Positions 1 to 12,630 of a stretch of DNA of 64,000 nt are shown here, piece by piece. Where the stretch lies: assembly GCA_030374805.1 (NCBI GenBank), contig JARGSG010000051.1, positions 1-64,000 of the forward strand, written 5' to 3'. Source of the stretch: Gracilaria gracilis. Its lineage: Eukaryota; Rhodophyta; Florideophyceae; Gracilariales; Gracilariaceae. How positions within the stretch are numbered: the stretch's first letter is position 1; every line of letters begins with the position of its first letter. The translations under genes and the position numbers were made by a program. The notes under the pieces were generated by a model, which saw nothing but the letters and a program-made list of their open reading frames with translations, was not told the origin of the DNA and searched no databases.

Positions 1-3000
1 AAAAGTTCCAGTAATAGGATGAAGCTTGTTTCTGCTACGAATGGCCCCCAGCATCCCTCCGCTAAACGTTGTGGTGGCTTTAATATATATCGAGAGGGCA
101 TTGGACTGCATCAGGAACACCAGTGGAATGCCTGGGTCTTCAATAGGCGTATGAAGAGTTATTGTAATGGTTGACAGCTTCTGCATGGTAGGCAAGTGGC
201 GTGAAGGAGTACAATCGGACAAAGACGAGTTCCAGTAATGGCATTAAGCTTCTGTCGGCTGCCGGAGGCCCTCAACGTGTTTCTGGTGAACCGTGCGTTG
301 CCTGGCATAGTTCTGGATGCTCAAGGAGTTCTGTAGGTGCTCGATCGCCTTGCGTGACACTTCAATACGAGCAGGAAAAGTTCCAGTAATAGGATGAAGC
401 TTGTGTCGGCTACGAAAGGCCATAGCTTCTTTCCGCTGAACTATGTGGTGGCTTTAATATATATCGAGAGGGCATTGGACTGCATCAGGAACACCAGTGG
501 AATGCTTGGGGCTTCAATAGGCGTATGAAGAGTTACTGTAATGGTTGACAGCTTCTGCATGGTACGCAAGTGGCGTGAGGGAGTACAATCGGACAACGAG
601 GAGTTCCAGTAATGGCATTAAGCTTCTGTCGGCTGCCGGAGGCCCTCAGCGTGTTTCTGGTGAACCGTGCGTTGCCCGGCATAGCTCTGGATGCTCAAGG
701 AGTTCTTTTGAGTGCTCGAGCGGCTTGCGTGACACTTCAATACGAGCAGGAAAAGTTCCAGTAATAGGATGAAGCTTGTTTCGGCTACGAAAGGCCATAG
801 CTTCTTTCCGCTGAACTATGTGGTGGCTTTAATATATATCGAGAGGGCATTGGACTGCATCAGGAACACCAGTGGAATGCTTGGGGCTTCAATAGGCGTA
901 CGAAGAGTTACTGCAATGGTTGACGGCTTGTACATGGTACGCAAGTGGCGTGAAGGAGTACAATCGGACAACGAGGAGTTTCAGTAGTGGCATTAAGCTT
1001 CTGTCGGCTGCCGGAGGCCTTCAGCGTGTTTCTGGTGTACCCTGCGTTGCCCGGCATAGCTGTCGATGTTGATGGAGTGCTTTTGAGTGCTCGATCGCCT
1101 TGCGTGACACTTCAATACGAGCAGGAAAAGTTCCAGTAATAGGATGAAGCTTGTTTCGGCTACGAAAGGCCATAGCTTCTTTCCGCTAAACGTTGTGGTG
1201 GCTTTAATATATATCGAGAGGGCATTGGACTGCATCAGGAACACCAGTGGAATGCCTGGGTCTTCAATAGGCGTATGAAGAGTTATTGTAATGGTTGACA
1301 GCTTCTGCATGGTACGCAAGTGGCGTGAAGGAGTACAATCGGACAAAGACGAGTTCCAGTAATGGCATTAAGCTTCTGTCGGCTGCCGGAGGCCCTCAGC
1401 GGGTTTCTGGTGAACCGTGCGTTGCCTGGCATAGTTCTGGATGCTCAAGGAGTTCTTTAGGTGCTCGATCGCCTTGCGTGACACTTCAATACGAGCAGGA
1501 AAAGTTCCAGTAATAGGATGAAGCTTGTTTCGGCTACGAAAGGCCATAGCTTCTTTCCGCTGAACTATGTGGTGGCTTTAATATATATCGAGAGGGCATT
1601 GGACTGCATCAGGAACACCAGTGGAATGCTTGGGGCTTCAATAGGCGTACGAAGAGTTACTGTAATGGTTGACAGCTTCTGCATGGTACGCAAGTGGCGT
1701 GAGGGAGTACAATCGGACAAAGACGAGTTCCAGTAATGGCATTAAGCTTCTGTCGGCTGCCGGAGGCCCTCAGCGTGTTTCTGGTGGACCGTGCGTTGCC
1801 TGGCATAGTTCTGGATGCTGAAGGAGTTTTTGAGGTGCTCGAGCGGCTTGCGTGACACTTCAATACGAGCAGGAAAAGTTCCAGTAATAGGATGAAGCTT
1901 GTTTCGGCTACGAAAGGCCATAGCTTCTTTCCGCTGAACTATGTGGTGGCTTTAATATATATCGAGAGGGCATTGGACTGCATCAGGAACACCAGTGGAA
2001 TGCTTGGGGCTTCAATAGGCGTACGAAGAGTTACTGTATTGGTTGACAGCTTCTGCATGGTACGCAAGTGGCGTGAGGGAGTACGGCGTTGCCCGGCATA
2101 CCTCGGGATGCTCAAGGAGGTCTTTGAGTGCTCGAGCGGCTTGCGTGACACTTCAATACGAGCAGGAAAGGTTCCAGTAATAAGATGGAGCTTGTGTCTG
2201 GTACGAAAGGCTCCCAGCATCCCTTCACTGAACAATGTGGTGGCTTGAATATATCGAGAGGGCATTGGACTGCATCAGGAACACCAGTGGAATGCTTGGG
2301 GCTTCAATAGGCGTACGAAGAGTTACTGCAATGGTTGACGGCTTCTACATGGTACGCAAGTGGCGTGAGGGAGTACAATCGGACAACGACGAGTTTCAGT
2401 AGTGGCATTAAGCTTCTGTCGGCTGCCGGAGGCCTTCAGCGTGTTTCTGGTGGACCCTGCGTTGCCCGGCATAGCTCTCGATGTTGATGGAGTGCTTTTG
2501 AGTGCCCGAGCGGCTTGCGTGACACTTCAATACGAGCGGGAAAAGTTCCAGTAATAGGATGAAGCTTCTTTCTGCTACGAATGGCCCCCAGCATCCCTCC
2601 GCTAAACGTTGTGGTGGCTTTGATATATATCGAGAGGGCATTGGACTGCATCAGGAACACCAGTGGAATGCCTGGGTCTTCAATAGGCGTATGAAGAGTT
2701 ATTGTAATGGTTGACAGCTTCTGCATGGTACGCAAGTGGCGTGAAGGAGTACAATCGGACAAAGACGAGTTCCAGTAATGGCATTAAGCTTCTGTCGGCT
2801 GCCGGAGGCCCTCAGCAGGAAAAGGTTTCTGGTGAACCGTGCGTTGCCTGGCATAGTTCTGGATGCTCAAGGAGTTCTGTAGGTGCTCGATGGCCTTGCG
2901 TGACACTTCAATACGAGCAGGAAAAGTTCCAGTAATAGGATGAAGCTTGTTTCGGCTACGAAAGGCCATAGCTTCTTTCCGCTGAACTATGTGGTGGCTT

Positions 3001-6000
3001 TAATATATATCGAGAGGGCATTGGACTGCATCAGGAACACCAGTGGAATGCTTGGGGCTTCAATAGGCGTACGAAGAGTTACTGCAATGGTTGACGGCTT
3101 CTACATGGTACGCAAGTGGCGTGAGGGAGTACAATCGGACAACGAGGAGTTTCAGTAGTGGCATTAAGCTTCTGTCGGCTGCCGGAGGCCTTCAGCGTGT
3201 TTCTGGTGGACCCTGCGTTGCCCGGCATAGCTCTCGATGTTGATGGAGTGCTTTTGAGTGCCCGAGCGGCTTGCGTGACACTTCAATACGAGCGGGAAAA
3301 GTTCCAGTAATAGGATGAAGCTTGTTTCTGCTACGAATGGCCCCCAGCATCCCTCCGCTAAACGTTGTGGTGGCTTTAATATATATCGAGAGGGCATTGG
3401 ACTGCATCAGGAACACCAGTGGAATGCCTGGGTCTTCAATAGGCGTATGAAGAGTTATTGTAATGGTTGACAGCTTCTGCATGGTACGCAAGTGGCGTGA
3501 AGGAGTACAATCGGACAAAGACGAGTTCCAGTAATGGCATTAAGCTTCTGTCGGCTGCCGGAGGCCTTCAGCGTGTTTCTGGTGGACCCTGCGTTGCCCG
3601 GCATAGCTGTCGATGTTGATGGAGTGCTTTTGAGTGCCCGAGCGGCTTGCGTGACACTCCAATACGAGCAGGAAAAGTTCCAGTAATAGGATGAAGCTTG
3701 TTTCGGCTACGAAAGGCCATAGCTTCTTTCCGCTGAACTATGTGGTGGCTTTAATATATATCGAGAGGGCATTGGACTGCATCAGGAACACCAGTGGAAT
3801 GCTTGGGGCTTCAATAGGCGTACGAAGAGTTACTGCAATGGTTGACGCCTTCTACATGGTACGCAAGTGGCGTGAGGGAGTACAATCGGACAACGAGGAG
3901 TTTCAGTAGTGGCATTAAGCTTCTGTCGGCTGCCGGAGGCCTTCAGCGTGTTTCTGGTGGACCCTGCGTTGCCCGGCATAGCTCTCGATGTTGATGGAGT
4001 GCTTTTGAGTGCCCGAGCGGCTTGCGTGACACTTCAATACGAGCAGGAAAAGTTCCAGTAATAGGATGAAGCTTCTTTCTGCTACGAATGGCCCCCAGCA
4101 TCCCTCCGCTTAACGTTGTGGTGGCTTTAATATATATCGAGAGGGCATTGGACTGCATCAGGAACACCAGTGGAATGCCTGGGTCTTCAATAGGCGTATG
4201 AAGAGTTATTGTAATGGTTGACAGCTTCTGCATGGTACGCAAGTGGCGTGAGGGAGTACGGCGTTGCCCGGCATACCGCGGGATGCTCAAGGAGGTCTTT
4301 GGGTGCTCGAGCGGCTTGCGTGACACTTCAATACGAGCAGGAAAGGTTCCAGTAATAAGATGGAGCTTGTGTCTGGTACGAAAGGCTCCCAGCATCCCTT
4401 CACTGAACAATGTGGTGGCTTGAATATATCGAGAGGGCATTGGACTGCATCAGGAACACCAGTGGAATGCTTGGGGCTTCAATAGGCGTACGAAGAGTTA
4501 CTGCAATTGTTGACGGCTTCTACATGGTACGCAAGTGGCGTGAGGGAGTACAATCGGACAACGACGAGTTTCAGTAGTGGCATTAAGCTTCTGTCGGCTG
4601 CCGGAGGCCTTCAGCGTGTTTCTGGTGGACCCTGCGTTGCCCGGCATAGCTCTCGATGTTGATGGAGTGCTTTTGAGTGCCCGAGCGGCTTGCGTGACAC
4701 TTCAATACGAGCGGGAAAAGTTCCAGTAATAGGATGAAGCTTCTTTCTGCTACGAATGGCCCCCAGCATCCCTCCGCTAAACGTTGTGGTGGCTTTAATA
4801 TATATGGAGAGGGCATTGGACTGCATCAGGAACACCAGTGGAATGCCTGGGTCTTCAATAGGCGTATGAAGAGTTATTGTAATGGTTGACAGCTTCTGCA
4901 TGGTACGCAAGTGGCGTGAAGGAGTACAATCGGACAAAGACGAGTTCCAGTAATGGCATTAAGCTTCTGTCGGCTGCCGGAGGCCCTCAGCGGGTTTCTG
5001 GTGAACCGTGCGTTGCCTGGCATAGTTCTGGATGCTCAAGGAGTTCTGTAGGTGCTCGATGGCCTTGCGTGACACTTCAATACGAGCAGGAAAAGTTCCA
5101 GTAATAGGATGAAGCTTGTTTCGGCTACGAAAGGCCCCATAGCTTCTTTCCGCTGAACTATGTGGTGGCTTTAATATATATCGAGAGGGCATTGGACTGC
5201 ATCAGGAACACCAGTGGAATGCTTGGGGCTTCAATAGGCGTACGAAGAGTTACTGCAATGGTTGACGGCTTCTACATGGTACGCAAGTGGCGTGAGGGAG
5301 TACAATCGGACAACGAGGAGTTTCAGTAGTGGCATTAAGCTTCTGTCGGCTGCCGGAGGCCTTCAGCGTGTTTCTGGTGGACCCTGCGTTGCCCGGCATA
5401 GCTCTCGATGTTGATGGAGTGCTTTTGAGTGCCCGAGCGGCTTGCGTGACACTTCAATACGAGCGGGAAAAGTTCCAGTAATAGGATGAAGCTTCTTTCT
5501 GCTACGAATGGCCCCCAGCATCCCTCCGCTAAACGTTGTGGTGGCTTTGATATATATCGAGAGGGCATTGGACTGCATCAGGAACACCAGTGGAATGCCT
5601 GGGTCTTCAATAGGCGTATGAAGAGTTATTGTAATGGTTGACAGCTTCTGCATGGTACGCAAGTGGCGTGAAGGAGTACAATCGGACAAAGACGAGTTCC
5701 AGTAATGGCATTAAGCTTCTGTCGGCTGCCGGAGGCCCTCAGCGGGTTTCTGGTGAACCGTGCGTTGCCTGGCATAGTTCTGGATGCTCAAGGAGTTCTG
5801 TAGGTGCTCGATGGCCTTGCGTGACACTTCAATACGAGCAGGAAAAGTTCCAGTAATAGGATGAAGCTTGTTTCGGCTACGAAAGGCCATAGCTTCTTTC
5901 CGCTGAACTATGTGGTGGCTTTAATATATATCGAGAGGGCATTGGACTGCATCAGGAACACCAGTGGAATGCTTGGGGCTTCAATAGGCGTACGAAGAGT

Positions 6001-9000
6001 TACTGCAATGGTTGACGGCTTCTACATGGTACGCAAGTGGCGTGAGGGAGTACAATCGGACAACGAGGAGTTTCAGTAGTGGCATTAAGCTTCTGTCGGC
6101 TGCCGGAGGCCTTCAGCGTGTTTCTGGTGGACCCTGCGTTGCCCGGCATAGCTCTCGATGTTGATGGAGTGCTTTTGAGTGCCCGAGCGGCTTGCGTGAC
6201 ACTTCAATACGAGCGGGAAAAGTTCCAGTAATAGGATGAAGCTTCTTTCTGCTACGAATGGCCCCCAGCATCCCTCCGCTAAACGTTGTGGTGGCTTTAA
6301 TATATATCGAGAGGGCATTGGACTGCATCAGGAACACCAGTGGAATGCCTGGGTCTTCAATAGGCGTATGAAGAGTTATTGTAATGGTTGACAGCTTCTG
6401 CATGGTAGGCAAGTGGCGTGAAGGAGTACAATCGGACAAAGACGAGTTCCAGTAATGGCATTAAGCTTCTGTCGGCTGCCGAAGGCCCTCAGCGGGTTTC
6501 TGGTGAACCGTGCGTTGCCTGGCATAGTTCTGGATGCTCACGGAGTTTTGTAGGTGCTCGATCGCCTTGCGTGACACTTCAATACGAGCAGGAAAAGTTC
6601 CAGTAATAGGATGAAGCTTGTTTCGGCTACGAAAGGCCATAGCTTCTTTCCGCTGAACTATGTGGTGGCTTTAATATATATCGAGAGGGCATTGGACTGC
6701 ATCAGGAACACCAGTGGAATGCTTGGGGCTTCAATAGGCGTACGAAGAGTTACTGCAATGGTTGACGGCTTCTACATGGTACGCAAGTGGCGTGAGGGAG
6801 TACAATCGGACAACGACGAGTTTCAGTAGTGGCATTAAGCTTCTGTCGGCTGCCGGAGGACTTCAGCGTGTTTCTGGTGGACCCTGCGTTGCCCGGCATA
6901 GCTCTCGATGTTGATGGAGTGCTTTTGAGTGCCCGAGCGGCTTGCGTGACACTTCAATACGAGCAGGAAAAGTTCCAGTAATAGGATGAAGCTTGTTTTG
7001 GCTACGAAAGGCCATAGCTTCTTTCCGCTGAACTATGTGGTGGCTTTAATATATATCGAGAGGGCATTGGACTGCATCAGGAACACCAGTGGAATGCCTG
7101 GGTCTTCAATAGGCGTATGAAGAGTTATTGTAATGGTTGACAGCTTCTGCATGGTAGGCAAGTGGCATGAAGGAGTACAATCGGACAAAGACGAGTTCCA
7201 GTAATGGCATTAAGCTTCTGTCGGCTGCCGGAGGCCCTCAGCGGGTTTCTGGTGAACCGTGCGTTGCCTGGCATAGTTGTGGATGCTCAAGGAGGTCTTT
7301 GGGTGCTCGAGCGGCTTGCGTGACACTTCAATACGAGCAGGAAAGGTTCCAGTAATACGATGGTGCTTGTGTCTGGTACGAAAAGCTCCCAGCATCCCTT
7401 CACTGAACAATGTGGAGGCTTGAATATATCGAGAGGGCATTGGACTGCATCAGGAACACCAGTGGAATGCTTGGGGCTTCAATAGGCGTACGAAGAGTTA
7501 CTGTATTGGTTGACAGCTTCTGCATGGTACGCAAGTGGCGTGAGGGAGTACGGCGTTGCCCGGCATACCTCGGGATGCTCAAGGAGGTCTTTGAGTGCTC
7601 GAGCGGCTTGCGTGACACTTCAATACGAGCAGGAAAGGTTCCAGTAATAAGATGGAGCTTGTGTCTGGTACGAAAGGCTCCCAGCATCCCTTCACTGAAC
7701 AATGTGGTGGCTTGAATATATGGAGAGGGCATTGGACTGCATCAGGGGCCCGAGTGATTTGTTTGGAGCTTCAATAGGCATACGAAGAGCTACAGTAAAG
7801 GTGAACAGCTTCTGCATGGTAGGCAAGTGGCGTGAAGGAGTACAATCGGACAAAGACGAGTTCCAGTAATGGCATTAAGCTTCTGTCGGCTGCCGGAGGC
7901 CCTCAGCGTGTTTCTGGTGAACCGTGCGTTGCCTGGCATAGCTGTGGATGCTCAAGGAGTTCTGTAGGTGCTCCATGGCCTTGCGTGACACTTCAATACG
8001 AGCAGGAAAAGTTCCAGTAATAGGATGAAGCTTGTTTCGGCTACGAAAGGCCATAGCTTCTTTCCGCTGAACTATGTGGTGGCTTTAATATATATCGAGA
8101 GGGCATTGGACTGCATCAGGAACACCAGTGGAATGCTTGGGGCTTCAATAGGCGTACGAAGAGTTACTGCAATGGTTGACGGCTTCTACATGGTACGCAA
8201 GTGGCGTGAGGGAGTACGGCGTTGCCCGGCATACCTCGGGATGCTCAAGGAGGTCTTTGGGTGCTCGAGCGGCTTGCGTGACACTTCAATACGAGCAGGA
8301 AAAGTTCCAGTAATAGGATGAAGCTTGTTTCGGCTACGAAAGGCCATAGCTTCTTTCCGCTGAACTATGTGGTGGCTTTAATATATATCGAGAGGGCATT
8401 GGACTGCATCAGGAACACCAGTGGAATGCTTGGGGCTTCAATAGGCGTACGAAGAGTTACTGCAATGGTTGACGGCTTCTACATGGTACGCAAGTGGCGT
8501 GAGGGAGTACAATCGGACAACGACGAGTTTCAGTAGTGGCATTAAGCTTCTGTCGGCCGCCGGAGGCCTTCAGCGTGTTTCTGGTGGACCCTGCGTTGCC
8601 CGGCATAGCTCTCAATGTTGATGGAGTGCTTTTGGGTGCCCGAGGGGCTTGCGTGACACTTCAATACGAGCAGGAAAAGTTCCAGTAATAGGATGAAGCT
8701 TGTTTCGGCTACGAAAGGCCATAGCTTCTTTCCGCTGAACTATGTGGTGGCTTTAATATATATCGAGAGGGCATTGGACTGCATCAGGAACACCAGTGGA
8801 ATGCTTGGGGCTTCAATAGGCGTACGAAGAGTTACTGCAATGGTTGACGGCTTCTACATGGTACGCAAGTGGCGTGAGGGAGTACGGCGTTGCCCGGCAT
8901 ACCTCGGGATGCTCAAGGAGGTCTTTGGGTGCTCGAGCGGCTTGCGTGACACTTCAATACGAGCAGGAAAAGTTCCAGTAATAGGATGAAGCTTGTTTCG

Positions 9001-9545
9001 GCTACGAAAGGCCATAGCTTCTTTCCGCTGAACTATGTGGTGGCTTTAATATATATCGAGAGGGCATTGGACTGCATCAGGAACACCAGTGGAATGCTTG
9101 GGGCTTCAATAGGCGTACGAAGAGTTACTGCAATGGTTGACGGCTTCTACATGGTACGCAAGTGGCGTGAGGGAGTACGGCGTTGCCCGGCATACCTCGG
9201 GATGCTCAAGGAGGTCTTTGGGTGCTCGAGCGGCTTGCGTGACACTTCAATACGAGCAGGAAAAGTTCCAGTAATAGGATGAAGCTTGTTTCGGCTACGA
9301 AGGGCCCATAGCGTCTTTCCGCTGAACTATGTGGTGGCTTGAATATATGGAGAGGGCATTGGACTACATCAGGGACCCCAGTAGCTTGTTTGGGGCTTCA
9401 ATAGGCATACGAAGAGTTACTGTAATGCTTGACAGCTTCTGCATGCTCCGAAAGGAGCGTGAGGGAGTACAATCGGCCAACGACGAGTTCCAGTAATGGC
9501 ATTAAGCTTCTGTCGGCCGCCGGAGGCCCTCAGCGTTTTTCTGGT
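1..9545. repeat. Satellite A: ~375-bp tandem repeat with five-subunit higher-order structure
   Basis: The anchor AAAGTTCCAGTAATAGGATG or a close variant recurs at about 1, 376, 751, 1126, 1500, 1874, 2167, 2541, 2922, 3297, 3673, 4048, 4342, 4716, 5091, 5468, 5843, 6218, 6593, 6968, 7342, 7636, 8007, 8300, 8675, 8968 and 9261. That is 26 complete units plus a partial one. Most are 371-381 bp; six are 293-294 bp and lack the same ~82-bp piece. Inside a unit the core GTTCCAGTAATNG..AAGCTT reappears in diverged form at offsets of about 0, 151 and 224 bp, which fits a ~75-bp subunit amplified as a pentamer. Open frames on both strands stop at about 60-165 codons and shift between units, so coding is unlikely. 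The array is cut by the left window edge and ends inside a unit where satellite B begins. Confidence 0.95.
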
Positions 9546-11258
9546 ATGCCCATATGCCGTCCAGTGCCAATGCTCATACTCGCATATCCCAAAGTTTACC
9601 AATATACAGGATTCAAAATATAAAATATCCCGCTACTGCTAATAAACCTGTATTACGTGCCAGTGCCCTATTCCATGCCTTCGCCCTCTAGCCCTGTGCT
9701 TTCTATCAATTTCTGTTTCAAAAGTAATTCTGAAACTTCAAACATTTTGTAACCCATTACTTCTCCAAAATACCTGGACATCCTGGATGCTATCTCTGCC
9801 TCAAATTAAAAGTTTACTACACCCTCTGCACCGACAATATCCTCAGTCGCACGTGTACGCGAATCCCGTGTGGAACGCTTATCGCAATGACCACGCAAAC
9901 CGTGCCCAAACCGAAACCAAAGCACAAATGCTTCCCGAAACCCCAAACCCGCCTTCAGTCCCACTGTTGTCTCTTTGAACGGAACGAATTATATCGTATC
10001 CCACCTTTACGTTCTCCTTGCCTCTACCGACTGCCTCTGGCCGCCTTTTGCATCACTTCCGCATGCCCAACTGTTCTCACCGCTCCACACCTTCCAAAGC
10101 GCTGTAGCTCCCTACCAGTGCCATCCACCTCCTGTCGCTGCTATGACGTTCAAACGTACTTCCTCAACTGTGCAATCTCTCCCACGCTTCTCCATTTATC
10201 CTACGCGACACACAAAGCTTGCTTTCTACTACACCAAGGTACCTATCAAAATCCCATCTCGTGCCGCCGCTCCCAACGAACCAGTTCAACACCATATCTG
10301 CGGTCAGGATGATCTTCCTCCGCCTACACTGCGATGAGAAGCATTCCACCTGCGGTCCATACGCCGTCCATTGTCAACGCTCACACTCCCATATCTCAAA
10401 GTTTACCAGTATACAGGATACAGAATTTAAAATATCCCGATCATGCTGAGAAAGGTGTATTACGTGTCAATGCCCCATTTCATGCCTCCGCCCTATAGCC
10501 CTGAGCTTTCTATCAATTTCTATTCCAAAAGTAATTCTGAAACATCAAACATTTTGTAACATATTACTTCTCCACAATACCTGTGCATCCTGGATGCTAT
10601 TACTGCCTCAAATTAATAGTTTACCACACCATCTGCACAGAAAACATTCTCATGCGCATGTGGTTGCAAATCCCGAGTGGAACGCCCATCGCAATGACCA
10701 CGCAAACCGTGCCCAAACCGAAACCAAAACAAAATTGCTTCGCGAAACCCCAAACCCGCCTTCAGTCCCATTGTTGTCTCTGTGAGCCGAACGCATTATA
10801 CCGTATGCCACGTTTACTCTCTCCTTGCCTCTAACGACTTCCACTGGCAACCCTTTGCATCACTTCCGCCTGCCCGACTGTCCTCACCGCTCCACACCTT
10901 CCAAAGCTCTCTAGCTCTCTACCGGTGCCCTCGACATCCTCTTGCTGCTATCACGTTCAAACCTACTTCCTCAACTGTGCACACTCTCCCACGCTTCTCC
11001 ATATATCACACGCACCACAATGCCTGCTTTCTACTACACCAAGGTACCTATGAAAATCCGATCTCGAGCCGCCTCTATGAACGAGCCAGTTCAACACCAT
11101 CTTTGCCCTCAGGATTATCCTCCTCCACCTACATTGCGATGAGATGCCTTCCATCTGCATTCCATACGCCTTCCAGTGTCAATGCTCACACTCCCATATC
11201 TCAAAGTTACCAGTATACACGATACAAAATTTAAAATATCCCGCTACTGCTAATTAAA
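9546..11258. repeat. Satellite B: ~807-bp tandem repeat, two full units plus a partial
   Basis: The landmark CCATAYGCCNTCC followed by AAAGTTTACC and AATATCCCG occurs at about 9550, 10357 and 11162, giving periods of 807 and 805 bp. The copies are clearly diverged from one another, unlike satellite C. The + strand is rich in C and A and poor in G. The third copy breaks off after about 100 bp near 11258. Short open frames of 60-150 codons occur in all forward frames, but they differ between copies and look like by-products of the composition. The left edge joins satellite A directly, with no spacer. Confidence 0.88.
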
Positions 11259-11351
11259 CGCCTTGGAATGAAGAGAGCTCAGGAAGTGGACCACGGCCGT
11301 AAAGCGGTAAGCAATCCACAGGCACAACAAGATGTGTAAACGTCATGCAAC

Positions 11352-12520
11352 ATGGTGCTTTCCAATCCACCTAGATTGACGCTGGACTATGACTCGCCAA
11401 ATACATGTGAAGGGAAGTTAAGGTCGGCAATTTTACGTGAAAGTGGGAGCCGAATTGTGGCTGTTATAGCTAGTGGTAAAGGTGGAGTTGGCAAAAAGTG
11501 TGCTTTAAGAGGACTTGCTGAAGACGAAGAAATCCAACGAGTGTTTGGCGAAGACGTTCTTTACATTCAGCTGGGAAATGATGCTGCAGTATCGACTATA
11601 ATTGAGGAAGTGGCAAACATTGTTGATTGCACCGGAGGTTCGAACTTGGCGAAATTGATTAAAACATGCAAGTATGTTCAAGAAGCATGTCAGAAGGCTT
11701 CGAAATGGTTTGGTGGTCGATCATGCCTGTTTCTTGTAGACGATATTTTGCATGTTAATGGGATTGACTCTGATGTGTTGTCAACTCTTGGGCTAATGGT
11801 GAACACGAAGAGCAAAATGGTACACACAACGAGAGACAATCTTTTTCTGGTGCGGGCGAACGAAGTGATTGATTTCAAGGAGAAAGAAGCCCTTGGAGAT
11901 TTGTCACAGAAAATGTTAATGAATCACGCGGGGTTTAAACCAAACAGCGTGCATGAGAAGAAGAATAAGGAGGCGTTCAACTACTTTCTTGAATTGTGCC
12001 AAGGACTTCCGCTTGGGTTGGGGATTGTGGGGAGCTTGGTACTACAATACTCATTTACAAGTTGTCCGAAGGAAAACGCATGGTCAGAATTAAAAGAGAC
12101 GTTTTATCGGAAGAAATGGACCTGATAGAAGCTGGAGCTGAGTCATATGGTTCATTACGAAAGATTGAGGATATATCTCTTGAGGTGCTTGAGAAGCGGA
12201 GAGGAGATGGGAAGTTTGGGATTTGGTTTCGTGCTCTTTGAGTGCTTCGAAAACAGCAATCTGTGCCCGTAGTGATGCTACAAAAGCTGTGGGACTTGGG
12301 CACGCTACAAGAAACCAAGCGTGTGGTGAGATCGTTTGCTGATGTGTCGGTTTTGGAAATACGGAGAATGGGTGGATCAATGTCCGTCTAAGTGCATGAC
12401 CTAATTCTAGATATCGCTAATCGCAAAGCAGGGGAATCGAATGAGACAGATGCTTTCCTCCAAATGCTTGTACGCAATTATGTTCCATCTTTCGAAGCGA
12501 ATGAGGGAGGTAATGCGTGT
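11352..12520 (+). pseudogene. NB-ARC (STAND/NLR-type) ATPase relic
   Basis: An ATG-started frame of 257 residues (11352-12125) carries the ordered landmarks of an NB-ARC nucleotide switch. These are a P-loop GKGGVGKK at residues 42-49, Walker B LFLVDD at 126-131, TTRD (RNBS-B-like) at 159-162 and GLPLG at 218-222. Homology continues past its stop in another frame (DLIEAGAESYGSLRKIEDIS, then VPVVMLQKLWDL) to a VHD tripeptide at 12392-12400, the place of the MHD motif. At least one frameshift near 12100 and in-frame stops near 12239 and 12389 make it a pseudogene. No C-terminal repeat domain (LRR, TPR or WD40) follows, because Harbinger sequence takes over. Family knowledge: NB-ARC proteins are ATP-dependent oligomerising switches in immunity and cell death. 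The role here is unknown. Confidence 0.8.
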
Positions 12521-12630
12521 ACACCTGGAGGCGGAAATGTGGAAGTGTATGCTCAACCTGAAGATGTTGTCCACACCCAAGTGGTTCGCGAGAAAGTACG
12601 AGGCCCAGAAATCAAGAATTTAAGCTCCAG

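Noticed and set aside
1-9545. Many 60-165-codon frames on both strands of satellite A, looking like a repetitive protein
   Set aside because: They overlap in opposite strands, many start without ATG, and stops recur in every unit, so no frame runs through the array.
1-9545. CRISPR-like array
   Set aside because: There is no short repeat with unique spacers; the whole 375-bp unit is repeated, and the setting is eukaryotic.
9787-11234. Forward frames of 60-150 codons in satellite B
   Set aside because: They differ between the two units and reflect a G-poor strand with few stops.
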